Source: CAZOKH01 sp964580315 (GTDB lineage: Bacteria > Chloroflexota > Anaerolineae > Anaerolineales > Anaerolineaceae). Taken from it: a stretch of DNA of 26,918 bases. A program made the translations under genes and the position numbers. Of the stretch, positions 13,988 through 21,713 are shown one piece after another. Where the stretch lies: assembly GCA_964580315.1 (NCBI GenBank), contig CAZOKH010000050.1, positions 1 to 26,918 on the forward strand, given 5' to 3'. The notes under the pieces are model-generated. The model did not search any database. It was given only the letters and a program-made list of their open reading frames with translations, and had not been told where the DNA came from. Each line of letters opens with the position of its first letter. Position 1 is the stretch's first letter.

Positions 13988-14845
13988 ATGGACTTTAATA
14001 AATCTGCAGCCCTGGACCAGGTTCTAAAAAAGGTTGAGCGCATTCCGCCGTTGCCAGCCGTTGCAATGAAATCATTGCGCTTGATGAACAATCCAAACTT
14101 TAACATGAAAGAACTGGCTGAAATTTTGGCCACCGATCAGGCAATTGCCAGCACTCTGCTGCGTTGGGCAAACTCTGCCTACTACGGTTTAAAATACCCC
14201 ATCACCACCATCCATCAAGCCATCACCTACCTGGGCGAAAACACCGTGCGCAGCCTGGTGCTCACTGCTTCATTGAATACCTATATGAATCGACCGCTGC
14301 CGGGTTATTACCTCGACCGCGGTGAATTGTGGAAGCACTCGGTGGGTGTCGCCATGGTTTCGCGCCTGATCATGAAGAAACACGGCGAAGTCAACCTGGT
14401 CATTGAAGAAGCCTACACTGCCGGCTTGCTGGCTGACATTGGCAAAATGGCCTTTGAAATTGTTTTGCGTGATGTGGTATTAAATGATGAGGCGCTGCAG
14501 CAAATGCCGTTCCACAAACTGGAAAGCAATTACTTTGGGGTTAACCATGCTGAACTGGGCGCTGAAATGGCGCGTAGATGGGAATTTCCCGAAGGCTTGC
14601 AGCTTGCCATCACCTATCACCACGCACCTTCAGAATGCAAAGTGAACTCTTTGCTGCCCTCCACCGTTCACCTGGCAGACGCCCTGGTCACCATGCTGGG
14701 CATTGGCATTGGCCGCGACGGCTTGCAATATTCCATTGACCCATTTGTGTTTCCAAAACTGGGCATCCCGGAAGATAAACTGGATAGCCTGTTGGAAGAA
14801 GTATTACCTCTAGCCTCTCAAATCCCAGAGTTAATGAAAGCCTGA
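13988..14845 (+). CDS. HDOD domain signalling protein
   Basis: 285 residues. The HDOD core starts at about residue 15 with the typical ERIPPLPAVAMKSLRLMNNP, then DQAIASTLLRWANSAYYGLKYPITTIHQAITYLGENTVRSLVLTAS. The usual metal-binding HD pair is degenerate: the position reads LLADIGK, so hydrolase activity is unlikely, as is normal for HDOD. Such proteins act as regulatory adaptors, often in c-di-GMP, motility or stress signalling. There is no extra output domain. The ribosome site AGGA lies 7 nt before the ATG. It is a single-gene unit with its own promoter and terminator. Confidence 0.92.
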   Translation: MDFNKSAALDQVLKKVERIPPLPAVAMKSLRLMNNPNFNMKELAEILATDQAIASTLLRWANSAYYGLKYPITTIHQAITYLGENTVRSLVLTASLNTYMNRPLPGYYLDRGELWKHSVGVAMVSRLIMKKHGEVNLVIEEAYTAGLLADIGKMAFEIVLRDVVLNDEALQQMPFHKLESNYFGVNHAELGAEMARRWEFPEGLQLAITYHHAPSECKVNSLLPSTVHLADALVTMLGIGIGRDGLQYSIDPFVFPKLGIPEDKLDSLLEEVLPLASQIPELMKA

Positions 14846-14870
14846 AAAACCACTTTTCAGCCATCCACGA

Positions 14871-14916
14871 ACATCCCACCTGGCATTACAATCAGGCGGG
14901 ATGTTTTTCTTTTTTT
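14871..14916 (+). terminator. Intrinsic terminator of the HDOD gene
   Basis: ACATCCCACCTG (14871-14882) pairs with CAGGCGGGATGT (14893-14904) with one mismatch, and a T-rich tail runs to 14916. The tail abuts the -35 box of the next promoter. Confidence 0.9.
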
Positions 14917-14943
14917 GCAACCCGACAATGTTTTTTGCGTATA
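14915..14943 (+). promoter_or_regulatory. ECF-sigma promoter of the sigma/anti-sigma operon (likely autoregulated)
   Basis: TTGCAACC (14915-14922), 15 nt, CGTATA (14938-14943); that is AAC-N16-CGT, the layout of SigW-like ECF promoters. The same boxes and spacing precede the YhfC-like gene. ECF sigma factors commonly transcribe their own operon, so this is probably the recognition sequence of the sigma encoded 33 bp downstream. Confidence 0.75.
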
Positions 14944-14975
14944 TGTTGTAGAAACACATACCACCAGGAGTAATT

Positions 14976-15569
14976 GTGAACGTTCAAGAAGAAGGCTGGC
15001 TGCAGGGCGTGCTGAAAGGCGACGAAGAGTCCTTTGCCCGTCTTGTGGAAGCCTATCAAACCCCGGTGTATAACCTCTGTTACCGGATGCTGGGCAATAT
15101 GGAAGAGGCTGAAGATGCCGCACAGGAAACCTTCTGGCGGGCTTATAAAGCCATTCGCAGATACGATCCCAATCGGTCCTTCATCACCTGGCTGCTGTCC
15201 ATTGCAGCCCACTATTGCATTGACCAGCAGCGGCGCTTCACGCCCCCCAGCTTATCGATTGAATGGATGCCGGATGAAGACATTCCAGATGCCGCTCCCA
15301 ACCCGGAACAGGAAGCCTATCGCAGTGAAGAACAGCGCATGTTGCACAGCTTGCTCAATCAACTCAACCCGCAAGATCGAGCCGTCATCATACTCCGCTA
15401 TTGGCATGAAATGTCGCATGAAGAGATTGCGCAAACCCTTTCATTGACGGAAAGCGCCGTGAAAAGCCGCCTGCACCGCGCCCGTTTGCAGCTTGCCAAG
15501 AGTTGGCCATCATTACATCCTGACGCGCACAATTCAGAAAAGGAGAAATATGAATCACGAGCCTTTTGA
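14976..15569 (+). CDS. ECF-family RNA polymerase sigma factor
   Basis: 197 residues from a GTG start with a CAGGAG ribosome site 5 nt upstream. Sigma region 2 (about 10-80) shows YRMLGNMEEAEDAAQETFWRAYKAI and the DNA-melting segment FITWLLSIAAHYCIDQQRR. Region 4 (about 130-180) shows NPQDRAVIILRYWHEMSHEEIAQTL and LTESAVKSRLHRAR. There is no region 3 or 1.1, as expected for group 4. It overlaps the anti-sigma gene by 20 bp, so the pair is translationally coupled. It probably controls its own promoter and that of the YhfC-like gene. Confidence 0.95.
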   Translation: MNVQEEGWLQGVLKGDEESFARLVEAYQTPVYNLCYRMLGNMEEAEDAAQETFWRAYKAIRRYDPNRSFITWLLSIAAHYCIDQQRRFTPPSLSIEWMPDEDIPDAAPNPEQEAYRSEEQRMLHSLLNQLNPQDRAVIILRYWHEMSHEEIAQTLSLTESAVKSRLHRARLQLAKSWPSLHPDAHNSEKEKYESRAF

Positions 15570-16089
15570 AACCTGGATTCTATCGCAGAGAGAAGAGAAT
15601 CTTACACTGCAGCAGCAGACTGACCTGCAAGGGCACCTGGATGAATGCCCGCGCTGCCAGCAGCTGGACACAAACTGGGCAAATGTTGAAAGCCTGCTGG
15701 TTTGCACCCCCATGGTCAGCGCCCCCCTGGGGTTTGCCCAGCGAGCACAAGAAGGGCTGGTAAAACGCCGCCAGCGTGAGCATCAGTTGCAAACCCGCCG
15801 CTTTTTGCTTTTTACATTCGTTTTTCTGGCTGTCACCAGCGTGGCGCTTACAGCAGGGATGATTCTTTTCCTTTCTCCGCTGGAGATTCTGGTAAGCGCC
15901 ATGCAAATCGTCGCCCGCTGTGCGCTTTTTCTTCAACAAGTTGAAAATGTGCTGCGCATTGCCGTAAATGCCTTGCCCCCCATCGTCCCCCTCACATTCA
16001 TTGCGGTAATCCTTAGCACTTTCTCAATACTAAGTTTCATTTGGAGTCTGGCTGTGATGCGGATTTCTGTTAAAGGAGTACTAAGATGA
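15550..16089 (+). CDS. Membrane anti-sigma factor with zinc-finger (ZAS) motif
   Basis: 179 residues from ATG 15550, which has an AAGGAG ribosome site 4-5 nt upstream; the frame extends upstream without homology. The cytoplasmic N-terminal part has the ZAS motif H29-x3-C33-x2-C36, which binds zinc and clamps the sigma factor. Two hydrophobic segments (about 85-108 and 144-169) place the rest in the membrane. A signal would release the sigma factor, by proteolysis or conformational change. It overlaps the sigma gene before it and the bactofilin-like gene after it (4 bp, ATGA). Confidence 0.9.
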   Translation: MNHEPFETWILSQREENLTLQQQTDLQGHLDECPRCQQLDTNWANVESLLVCTPMVSAPLGFAQRAQEGLVKRRQREHQLQTRRFLLFTFVFLAVTSVALTAGMILFLSPLEILVSAMQIVARCALFLQQVENVLRIAVNALPPIVPLTFIAVILSTFSILSFIWSLAVMRISVKGVLR

Positions 16090-17171
16090 AAAATTTGGGA
16101 TTAAAGGTAATTCTATGTCTGACCATCATTTGCGCTGTGCTGCTGGCATTCCCGGGTGTTGCACTGGCGCAAACACCTGAACAGGATGGTCAACTGGTGC
16201 TGGGAGGTAGTTTTTTCCTGGAAAGCGGTAACCGCCTGGATGGCGACCTGGCAGTTTTTGGTGGAACTGCCACCCTGAAAGAGAATTCAAAAGTGGATGG
16301 AAATGTTTTCATCGCCGGCGGCTCGCTGTTTGTTGATGGAGAAATTGACGGCGATGTGGTTGCCTTTGGCGGTTCCATCATCCTGGACGATGACGCCGTG
16401 GTACGCGGCGATATCAATACGGTTGGAGCATCACTAAGCCGCGCAGATAACGCCGTGGTGGAAGGTGAAATCAAATCAGGCCAACCCGAAGATTACAACC
16501 TCGATATCAAACCGCCCATTATCATGCCGTTCTCCGGCTTCAACTTTCCGCAATCCGACGGGTTGTCACGAATCTCCAACCTGCTGCAGCCGGTTGGAAG
16601 AATCCTGTGGGTGTTTATGCAAGCATTTGCCGCCGCAGCCCTGGCAGCCTTAATCGCCCTGCTGTTGCTTGAAAACACCGAACGAGTTGCCGGCGCCATT
16701 GTGCGCGAACCAATTGTGGCAGGCGGCCTGGGGTTGCTCACCATCATCGTGGCGCCCATGCTGTTGATGATTTTGCTGATCACCATTTGCCTGGCCCCGG
16801 TTGGCATCATTGGCTTTTTAGTGCTGGGGCTGGCGGTGCTGTATGGTTGGATTGCGCTGGGGCTTGAGGTCGGCCGCCGCATGGAAAGCAGCCTCAAACA
16901 ACACTGGGCGCCGCCGGTCAGCGCAGGCATTGGCACCTTCATTCTCAGCCTGGTGGGCAGCCTGGTCGGCATCATTCCCTGCGTGGGCTGGGTGCTGCCC
17001 TTCCTGGTTTCCATGGTTGGTCTGGGTGGTGTGCTGATCAGCCGGTTTGGAACGCAGGGGAACTATCCAACCAGTTTCCACATCGCCGCCGCACCGGTCA
17101 TGCCCACTCCGGTTGTGCCGCCGCAAGAGCCTGCTTCTACCCCACAGCAGCAAGATCAAACGGACGATTAA
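16086..17171 (+). CDS. Bactofilin-like (polymer-forming) membrane protein
   Basis: 361 residues. A signal peptide (1-28, ending VALA) is followed by a repetitive beta-helix region (about 35-135) of bactofilin type, with runs such as GGTATLKENSKVDGNVFIAG, DGEIDGDVVAFGGSI and VVRGDI. Four or so transmembrane helices follow from about residue 170 to 320, then a Pro/Gln-rich tail. The extracytoplasmic beta-helix with a C-terminal membrane bundle suggests an envelope-associated scaffold. Its place as third gene of the sigma/anti-sigma operon points to an envelope stress function, possibly signal input. It ends at a strong terminator. Confidence 0.85.
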   Translation: MKNLGLKVILCLTIICAVLLAFPGVALAQTPEQDGQLVLGGSFFLESGNRLDGDLAVFGGTATLKENSKVDGNVFIAGGSLFVDGEIDGDVVAFGGSIILDDDAVVRGDINTVGASLSRADNAVVEGEIKSGQPEDYNLDIKPPIIMPFSGFNFPQSDGLSRISNLLQPVGRILWVFMQAFAAAALAALIALLLLENTERVAGAIVREPIVAGGLGLLTIIVAPMLLMILLITICLAPVGIIGFLVLGLAVLYGWIALGLEVGRRMESSLKQHWAPPVSAGIGTFILSLVGSLVGIIPCVGWVLPFLVSMVGLGGVLISRFGTQGNYPTSFHIAAAPVMPTPVVPPQEPASTPQQQDQTDD

Positions 17172-17186
17172 CCAATCAAAACACAA

Positions 17187-17230
17187 AAAGCAACCGGCGA
17201 GACCCTGAATTCTCGCCGGTTGCTTTATTT
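17187..17230 (+). terminator. Intrinsic terminator of the sigma operon
   Basis: A perfect 16-bp stem (17187-17202 with 17211-17226, core GCAACCGGCGAGA) with an 8-nt loop, followed by a short T-rich tail ending ATTT. The A-rich left flank also gives some tail on the minus strand. Confidence 0.92.
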
Positions 17231-17329
17231 AACTCAATTTAGGAAAGGGTAATCTGTCATGATGAGGATGTTGAAATAACGCCTTTTCCTCTTTCAACCA
17301 ACGGAGCAATCTCATAACAAGTCAAAAAA

Positions 17330-17368
17330 GATGAGAGTGCTTCGCTCGCTGCGCTCTCTCGCAATCAC
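17330..17368 (-). repeat. REP-like palindromic repeat remnant
   Basis: The minus strand reads GTGATTGCGAGAGAGCGCAG then CGAGCGAAGCACTCTCATC. This resembles the short dispersed ATTGCGAG...GCAGCGA...GAAGCA repeats I recall from Chloroflexota intergenic regions. It lies between convergent genes. A single copy in the window cannot prove it is a repeat. Confidence 0.4.
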
Positions 17369-17407
17369 ATAAAATTTTTTACAAACTCATGTCATTTAGA
17401 TTATGAT

Positions 17408-18007
17408 TTATTCTTTATACAAACCATATTCTTGGATGAGTGACAGCACCCCGTCCGGCAATAAATAGCGCACCGGTCTTTCTTGTACTATGCGTTCTCG
17501 AATTTCACGGGAAGAAATATCCACCACTGGTGAGGCCAGCAATTGAATTTTAGGCGTAACGCCGGGCAGTGAACTTTCCAGGTTGCCCATCACCACTTCT
17601 TCCTGCTCGCGGTGCATCACCAAAAGCCCATCACAGGCTGCTAGAAACGCCCGCGGGGCATGCCAGGTGGGTAAATCGTTCAATGAATCGGCCCCCATGA
17701 TATAAAACAATTCATCATCCGCATAAACCTTGCGCAGCAACTGCAGCGTGTCAGAGGCATAATGCGGAGCCGGCCGGTTAATGTCCATGAATGAAATTTC
17801 AAAACGGCTGTCGTTATCGATGGCAGCGTGCAGCATTTTCAGGCGAATTTCTACAGAGGGTAAAACCTGATTCAGTTTGAAGGGAGAAAGCGGCGTAAGC
17901 ACCCACAATACCTTGTCCAGTTTCGCCTGGCCAAAGGCTTCGGATGCCAGAATCAGGTGGCCGTTATGAGGTGGATTAAAAGTCCCGCCAAAAACACCCA
18001 GCCGCAT
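17408..18007 (-). CDS. nadD: Nicotinate-nucleotide adenylyltransferase
   Basis: 199 residues from ATG 18007, four bases after the obg stop; the frame extends further upstream inside obg without homology. It starts MRLGVFGGTFNPPHNGH, with the nucleotidyltransferase GGTFNPPHNGH motif (7-17). The second signature, ISSREIRERI, is near residue 170. The Asp in MGADSLNDLPTW marks the NadD substrate region. It joins nicotinate mononucleotide to AMP in NAD synthesis. The obg-nadD order is common in bacteria. It is last in the rpsT-argS-obg-nadD block. Confidence 0.93.
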   Translation of the reverse strand: MRLGVFGGTFNPPHNGHLILASEAFGQAKLDKVLWVLTPLSPFKLNQVLPSVEIRLKMLHAAIDNDSRFEISFMDINRPAPHYASDTLQLLRKVYADDELFYIMGADSLNDLPTWHAPRAFLAACDGLLVMHREQEEVVMGNLESSLPGVTPKIQLLASPVVDISSREIRERIVQERPVRYLLPDGVLSLIQEYGLYKE

Positions 18008-18011
18008 TTTC

Positions 18012-19274
18012 TCAGTCTCTCCACTCCAGCTCAAAATCGCCAATATAGACCGTGTCACCTTCTTCGACACCCGCTTTGCGCAGGGCATCTTCAATTCCCA
18101 GGGCATTCATCAAGTGTTGGAAGCGGCGCACAGACCCCTCATATTCCCAGTAGGTCATCTCGGCAGCGCGTTCAATGGCAGCTCCATGCACGCGCCAGCC
18201 GTCTACAACCACTTCAATACGAAATTCACGCGGGTCTTCTTCAGGACGATAGGTGGGAATCTTTTCCTCCACCTCAGGCTCGGGCGCTTCGCGCAGCGCT
18301 TGAACCGCCTTCCACAATAATTCACGCACGCCTTCGCCAGTGGCTGCCGAAACCGCCATAGGCTGCTCAACCCCGCGTTTCTGCAGTTCTTTCTTAAGGA
18401 TCGGCCAGCGTTCACGCACCTCGGGCAGGTCAATCTTATTCAATGCAACCACTTGCGATTTTTTCGCCAGGTGGCTGTCAAATAATGCCATTTCACTGTT
18501 GATCTGGCTGAAATCAGAAATCGGATCTTCCGACAAACCATCCAGCAAGTGAATTAATACTTTTGTGCGTTGAATGTGGCGCAGGAAAGCATCTCCCAGG
18601 CCGGCGCCGCGGTGAGCGCCCTCAATCAGTCCAGGGATATCTGCCAGCACCAGGCTGGTTTCTTCATCCAGGTCTGCAACCCCCAGGTTAGGTTCCAGGG
18701 TGGTAAAGGGATAATTGGCAATTTTGGGTTTGGCATTTGACACTGCCGCCAGCAAGCTCGATTTGCCGGCATTCGGCACCCCCACCAGACCAACATCCGC
18801 GATCAATTTCAATTCCAGCTTGATATTGCGTTCTTCTGCCGGCACGCCGCGTTCAGCCGTACGCGGAGCCTGGTTGCTGGGCGAAGCAAAATGCTGGCTG
18901 CCGCGTCCGCCGCGGCCGCCTTTGCAAACCACCAGAGTTTGACCAGCCCCCACCAGGTCTCCCAACAGCTCACCGCTATCTGCATCATAAATCAGCGTTC
19001 CCGGGGGCACCTTGATGAACAGATCTTTTCCATATTTTCCACTGCAGTTATTAGGTCCCCCATTGCGGCCATCTTCAGCGATGAAACGCATTTTTTGCCG
19101 GAAAGCAGACAACGTATTGAGCGTTGGAACCACTTCAAAAATAATAGCGCCGCCGTGTCCGCCGTCGCCGCCGTCCGGTCCACCGCGGTTAACATACTTT
19201 TCGCGGTGAAAATGCATCATTCCATCACCGCCCTTCCCGCTTCGTACGTAAATTAACGCTTCATCGATAAACAT
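18012..19274 (-). CDS. obg: GTPase Obg/CgtA
   Basis: 420 residues. The Gly-rich Obg fold is at 1-157 (RSGKGGDGMMHFHREKY, GPDGGDGGHGG). The G domain follows with GVPNAGKSS, switch FTTLEP, DIPGLIEGA, NKIDL and SAATGEG. A C-terminal OCT domain (about 350-420) ends in DTVYIGDFELEW. Obg binds the 50S ribosome and links assembly to the stringent response. The ribosome site AAGGA lies 8 nt before the ATG. It follows argS by 24 bp. Confidence 0.97.
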   Translation of the reverse strand: MFIDEALIYVRSGKGGDGMMHFHREKYVNRGGPDGGDGGHGGAIIFEVVPTLNTLSAFRQKMRFIAEDGRNGGPNNCSGKYGKDLFIKVPPGTLIYDADSGELLGDLVGAGQTLVVCKGGRGGRGSQHFASPSNQAPRTAERGVPAEERNIKLELKLIADVGLVGVPNAGKSSLLAAVSNAKPKIANYPFTTLEPNLGVADLDEETSLVLADIPGLIEGAHRGAGLGDAFLRHIQRTKVLIHLLDGLSEDPISDFSQINSEMALFDSHLAKKSQVVALNKIDLPEVRERWPILKKELQKRGVEQPMAVSAATGEGVRELLWKAVQALREAPEPEVEEKIPTYRPEEDPREFRIEVVVDGWRVHGAAIERAAEMTYWEYEGSVRRFQHLMNALGIEDALRKAGVEEGDTVYIGDFELEWRD

Positions 19275-19298
19275 TTGAAAATTCCTTACAATATAACT

Positions 19299-21056
19299 TT
19301 ACATCACACTGGGTGTGATAATTCCCAATAGATCAAGGCTGTTATGAATGGCTTGCCGGGCGGCTGCGGTCAACCGCAAACGCTGACTGCGCAGCGGTTC
19401 TTCTGCCGCCAATACCGGGCATTGATTGTAAAAATCGTTGAAACCACGCGCCAGTTCATACGCATAATTTGCCATGTACAATGGGCGAATTTCACTGGCT
19501 GCACGCTGCACTTCGTTGGGAAAACGGGATATTAAATCAATCAATTGGATTTCCGGCTCAGTCAGGTTCTCCATGGGCTGGCCGGTTTCCGGCACACTGC
19601 CTTCCACTTTGCGCAAGATGGAATTGGCGCGCACAAAAGCATACTGGATATAAGGCGCCGCCTGGCCGTTGAAGTCCAGGGCTGATTCCCAGTCGAAAGT
19701 CACAATTTTGGTATTGTCGCGCGACAACATGGAATATTTAATGGCACCCAGCGCCACTGCTTCAGCGATCTGCGCCTGTTGATCTGGCGTCAGGTCGGGG
19801 TTTTTAATTTTCACAATTTCGAGCGCGCGGTTGGCAGCCTCATTGATCAAATCTTCCAACAGCACCACCGTGCCGTCACGGGATGACATGGTTACATTCC
19901 CCGGCAGGTTGACAATTTCATACGCCAGGTGATAGCAATTCTTTGCCCATTCGTACCCCATCAACTCCAGTGTTTTGTAAATTTGCTGCATGTAAAGCGA
20001 CTGGCGCACATCAATCACATAGATGGAGCGGTCGAGATGGTATTCTTCAAATTTCATAATCGCCAGCGGCAAATCTTTGGTGGAATACAGCGACGTGCCG
20101 TCTGAGCGTAAAATGACCAGCACACGATATTTTTCTTTTGATCCCAAGATTTCATCCAGCGGGATGATGACCGCCCCTTCCGGGCGTTCATCACGCGCAA
20201 TGCCGCGTTGGATCAGGTCTTTGACCAGTTCTTTGCCCGAATCTTCCATCTCACTTTCGAAATAATAGCGGTCAAAACGCACTCCCAGGCGGTCATACAT
20301 TTGCTGGAATCCCTCCAGCGACCACTGGCGGGTTTTTTCCCACAATGCCACCACATCCGGGTCTCGCCGGTCCCAGCGGGCGAACAGGGTGCGCACTTCT
20401 GCTTCCACCCCGGGAGAACCTTCAAAGTATTTATCCGCTTCGGCGTAAATATCGCCCATCCAGCGAATCTTCTCTTTTCCGGGTTCCTCACCATTGTGGT
20501 GTTCTTGATAATTCCACAACCACTTGATAACGTGCAGGCCGATATCGCCCAAATAGTTTGCACGCACCACTTCGTTTCCTGAAAATTCCAAAAGCCGGCA
20601 GGCCGCATCCCCCAAAATCACATTGCGCAAGTGACCCACATGGAAAGCTTTATGCGTGTTGGGTTGTGAAAACTCGACCATCACTTTTTGCTTCTTTTCA
20701 ACGCCTTCACCAAAATGGTCCTTCTCCTGCAGCACGGTGTCCACCACGCGTTGAGCATATTCACCGGTCGAGAAATACAAGTTCAGGTAACCGTTCACTG
20801 CTTCCAATCGCGAGAAACCCTGCGGGTTGCCCAGGAAACGCACCACCTGTTCAGCAATCTCTTGGGCACGTTGCGCCACCACCACTTTTTTCCCCTGCCG
20901 GGCTTCGAGTGCAGCCGTTTGGAAGAAGGATGTGGAAATTCCCCAGTGCCCGCTGAATGGAATCCATTTCCAGGCTATGGGAATTTCAGGAATACCCTCC
21001 TGGATGCAAAATTGATGGATTTGTTGTTCGATGAATTGCTGCTCGTTTTTAAACAT
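19299..21056 (-). CDS. argS: Arginyl-tRNA synthetase
   Basis: 585 residues, a class I synthetase. The N-terminal Add-1-like part ends near residue 120. The HIGH motif reads HVGH (139-142) in QPNTHKAFHVGHLRN, and the KMSKS loop is replaced by TMSSRDG, a variant common in ArgRS. The C-terminal DALR-type anticodon-binding domain includes YELARGFNDFYNQCPVL. A ribosome site AGG lies 6-7 nt before the ATG. It is separated from rpsT by a terminator, so it probably has its own promoter, which I could not place. Confidence 0.96.
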   Translation of the reverse strand: MFKNEQQFIEQQIHQFCIQEGIPEIPIAWKWIPFSGHWGISTSFFQTAALEARQGKKVVVAQRAQEIAEQVVRFLGNPQGFSRLEAVNGYLNLYFSTGEYAQRVVDTVLQEKDHFGEGVEKKQKVMVEFSQPNTHKAFHVGHLRNVILGDAACRLLEFSGNEVVRANYLGDIGLHVIKWLWNYQEHHNGEEPGKEKIRWMGDIYAEADKYFEGSPGVEAEVRTLFARWDRRDPDVVALWEKTRQWSLEGFQQMYDRLGVRFDRYYFESEMEDSGKELVKDLIQRGIARDERPEGAVIIPLDEILGSKEKYRVLVILRSDGTSLYSTKDLPLAIMKFEEYHLDRSIYVIDVRQSLYMQQIYKTLELMGYEWAKNCYHLAYEIVNLPGNVTMSSRDGTVVLLEDLINEAANRALEIVKIKNPDLTPDQQAQIAEAVALGAIKYSMLSRDNTKIVTFDWESALDFNGQAAPYIQYAFVRANSILRKVEGSVPETGQPMENLTEPEIQLIDLISRFPNEVQRAASEIRPLYMANYAYELARGFNDFYNQCPVLAAEEPLRSQRLRLTAAARQAIHNSLDLLGIITPSVM

Positions 21057-21140
21057 GCTGACCTACCGTTCGTAATGATCTTCAAAACCGGCCGTGCTAA
21101 CATTGTTTCTCAAACCGAAATTATCCCTGGTTTGAAACAC

Positions 21141-21170
21141 AAAAAGCGGGAGCAAGTATCAGACTCCCGC
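21141..21170 (-). terminator. Intrinsic terminator of rpsT
   Basis: On the minus strand GCGGGAG (21164-21170), an 11-nt loop and CTCCCGC (21146-21152) are followed by TTTTTGTG. It separates rpsT from argS. Confidence 0.85.
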
Positions 21171-21213
21171 GTTTGGGCAAACCAAAACCAGCATGGGTTT
21201 AGTTGTGCAAAGG

Positions 21214-21480
21214 CTATTTTTTAAGTGACGCCAGAAGTTTAACCAGACGACTTTTACGGCGAGCAGCGTTATTCTTGTGGATGACGCCTTTTTGAGCTGC
21301 CTTGTCCAGCGCGCTGATTGCCAATTCAGCCGATTTTGCAGCTGATTCCTGGTCGTTACCCTGCACCGCAAAGCGGGTTTCTTTGATGAAGGTACGTGCA
21401 CGCCCTCGAACAATTCGATTGCTCACGCGGCGTTTTTCATTCTGTTTGTTTCGTTTGATAGCTGACTTGATGTTAGCCAA
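21214..21480 (-). CDS. rpsT: 30S ribosomal protein S20
   Basis: 88 residues, basic and helical, with the S20 signature ANIKSAIKRNKQNEKRR at the N-terminus and KGVIHKNNAARRKSRLVKL near the end. It binds 16S rRNA early in 30S assembly. The start codon is TTG at 21480, with a GGAGG ribosome site 6 nt upstream; no in-frame ATG can replace it without losing the conserved N-terminus. E. coli rpsT also starts with UUG, where the weak start is part of autoregulation by S20. Confidence 0.97.
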   Translation of the reverse strand: MANIKSAIKRNKQNEKRRVSNRIVRGRARTFIKETRFAVQGNDQESAAKSAELAISALDKAAQKGVIHKNNAARRKSRLVKLLASLKK

Positions 21481-21525
21481 GATAATCCTCCGCTTACTTA
21501 TTCAATCCTATAATTGCGATTGGTG

Positions 21526-21554
21526 ATTTTACTCGAAATGATGCGCTTTGTCCA
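21526..21554 (-). promoter_or_regulatory. rpsT promoter
   Basis: On the minus strand TGGACA (21549-21554) and TAAAAT (21526-21531) are 17 nt apart. The start point would be about 40 nt before the TTG start codon. Confidence 0.6.
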
Positions 21555-21670
21555 GTTTTTTTGGGGGGAACAAAAAATATTTTAAGAAAATCAGATGGAT
21601 TTCTCACATGCTTGCTCATATTCAAGTTATGGTTCTCTATTTGGTAATCAGTTCCCCCTTTTCTTGACCT

Positions 21671-21679
21671 TGTTATACA
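21671..21679 (+). promoter_or_regulatory. Extended -10 promoter of the GT-C glycosyltransferase gene
   Basis: TG-T-TATACA (21671-21679) lies 34 nt before the ATG. A TTGACC nearby (21664-21669) is too close to serve as its -35. The region 21540-21713 is strongly AT-rich. Confidence 0.4.
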
Positions 21680-21713
21680 ATAAATTCACACAATTCTTTA
21701 TTACAAAGGTTTA

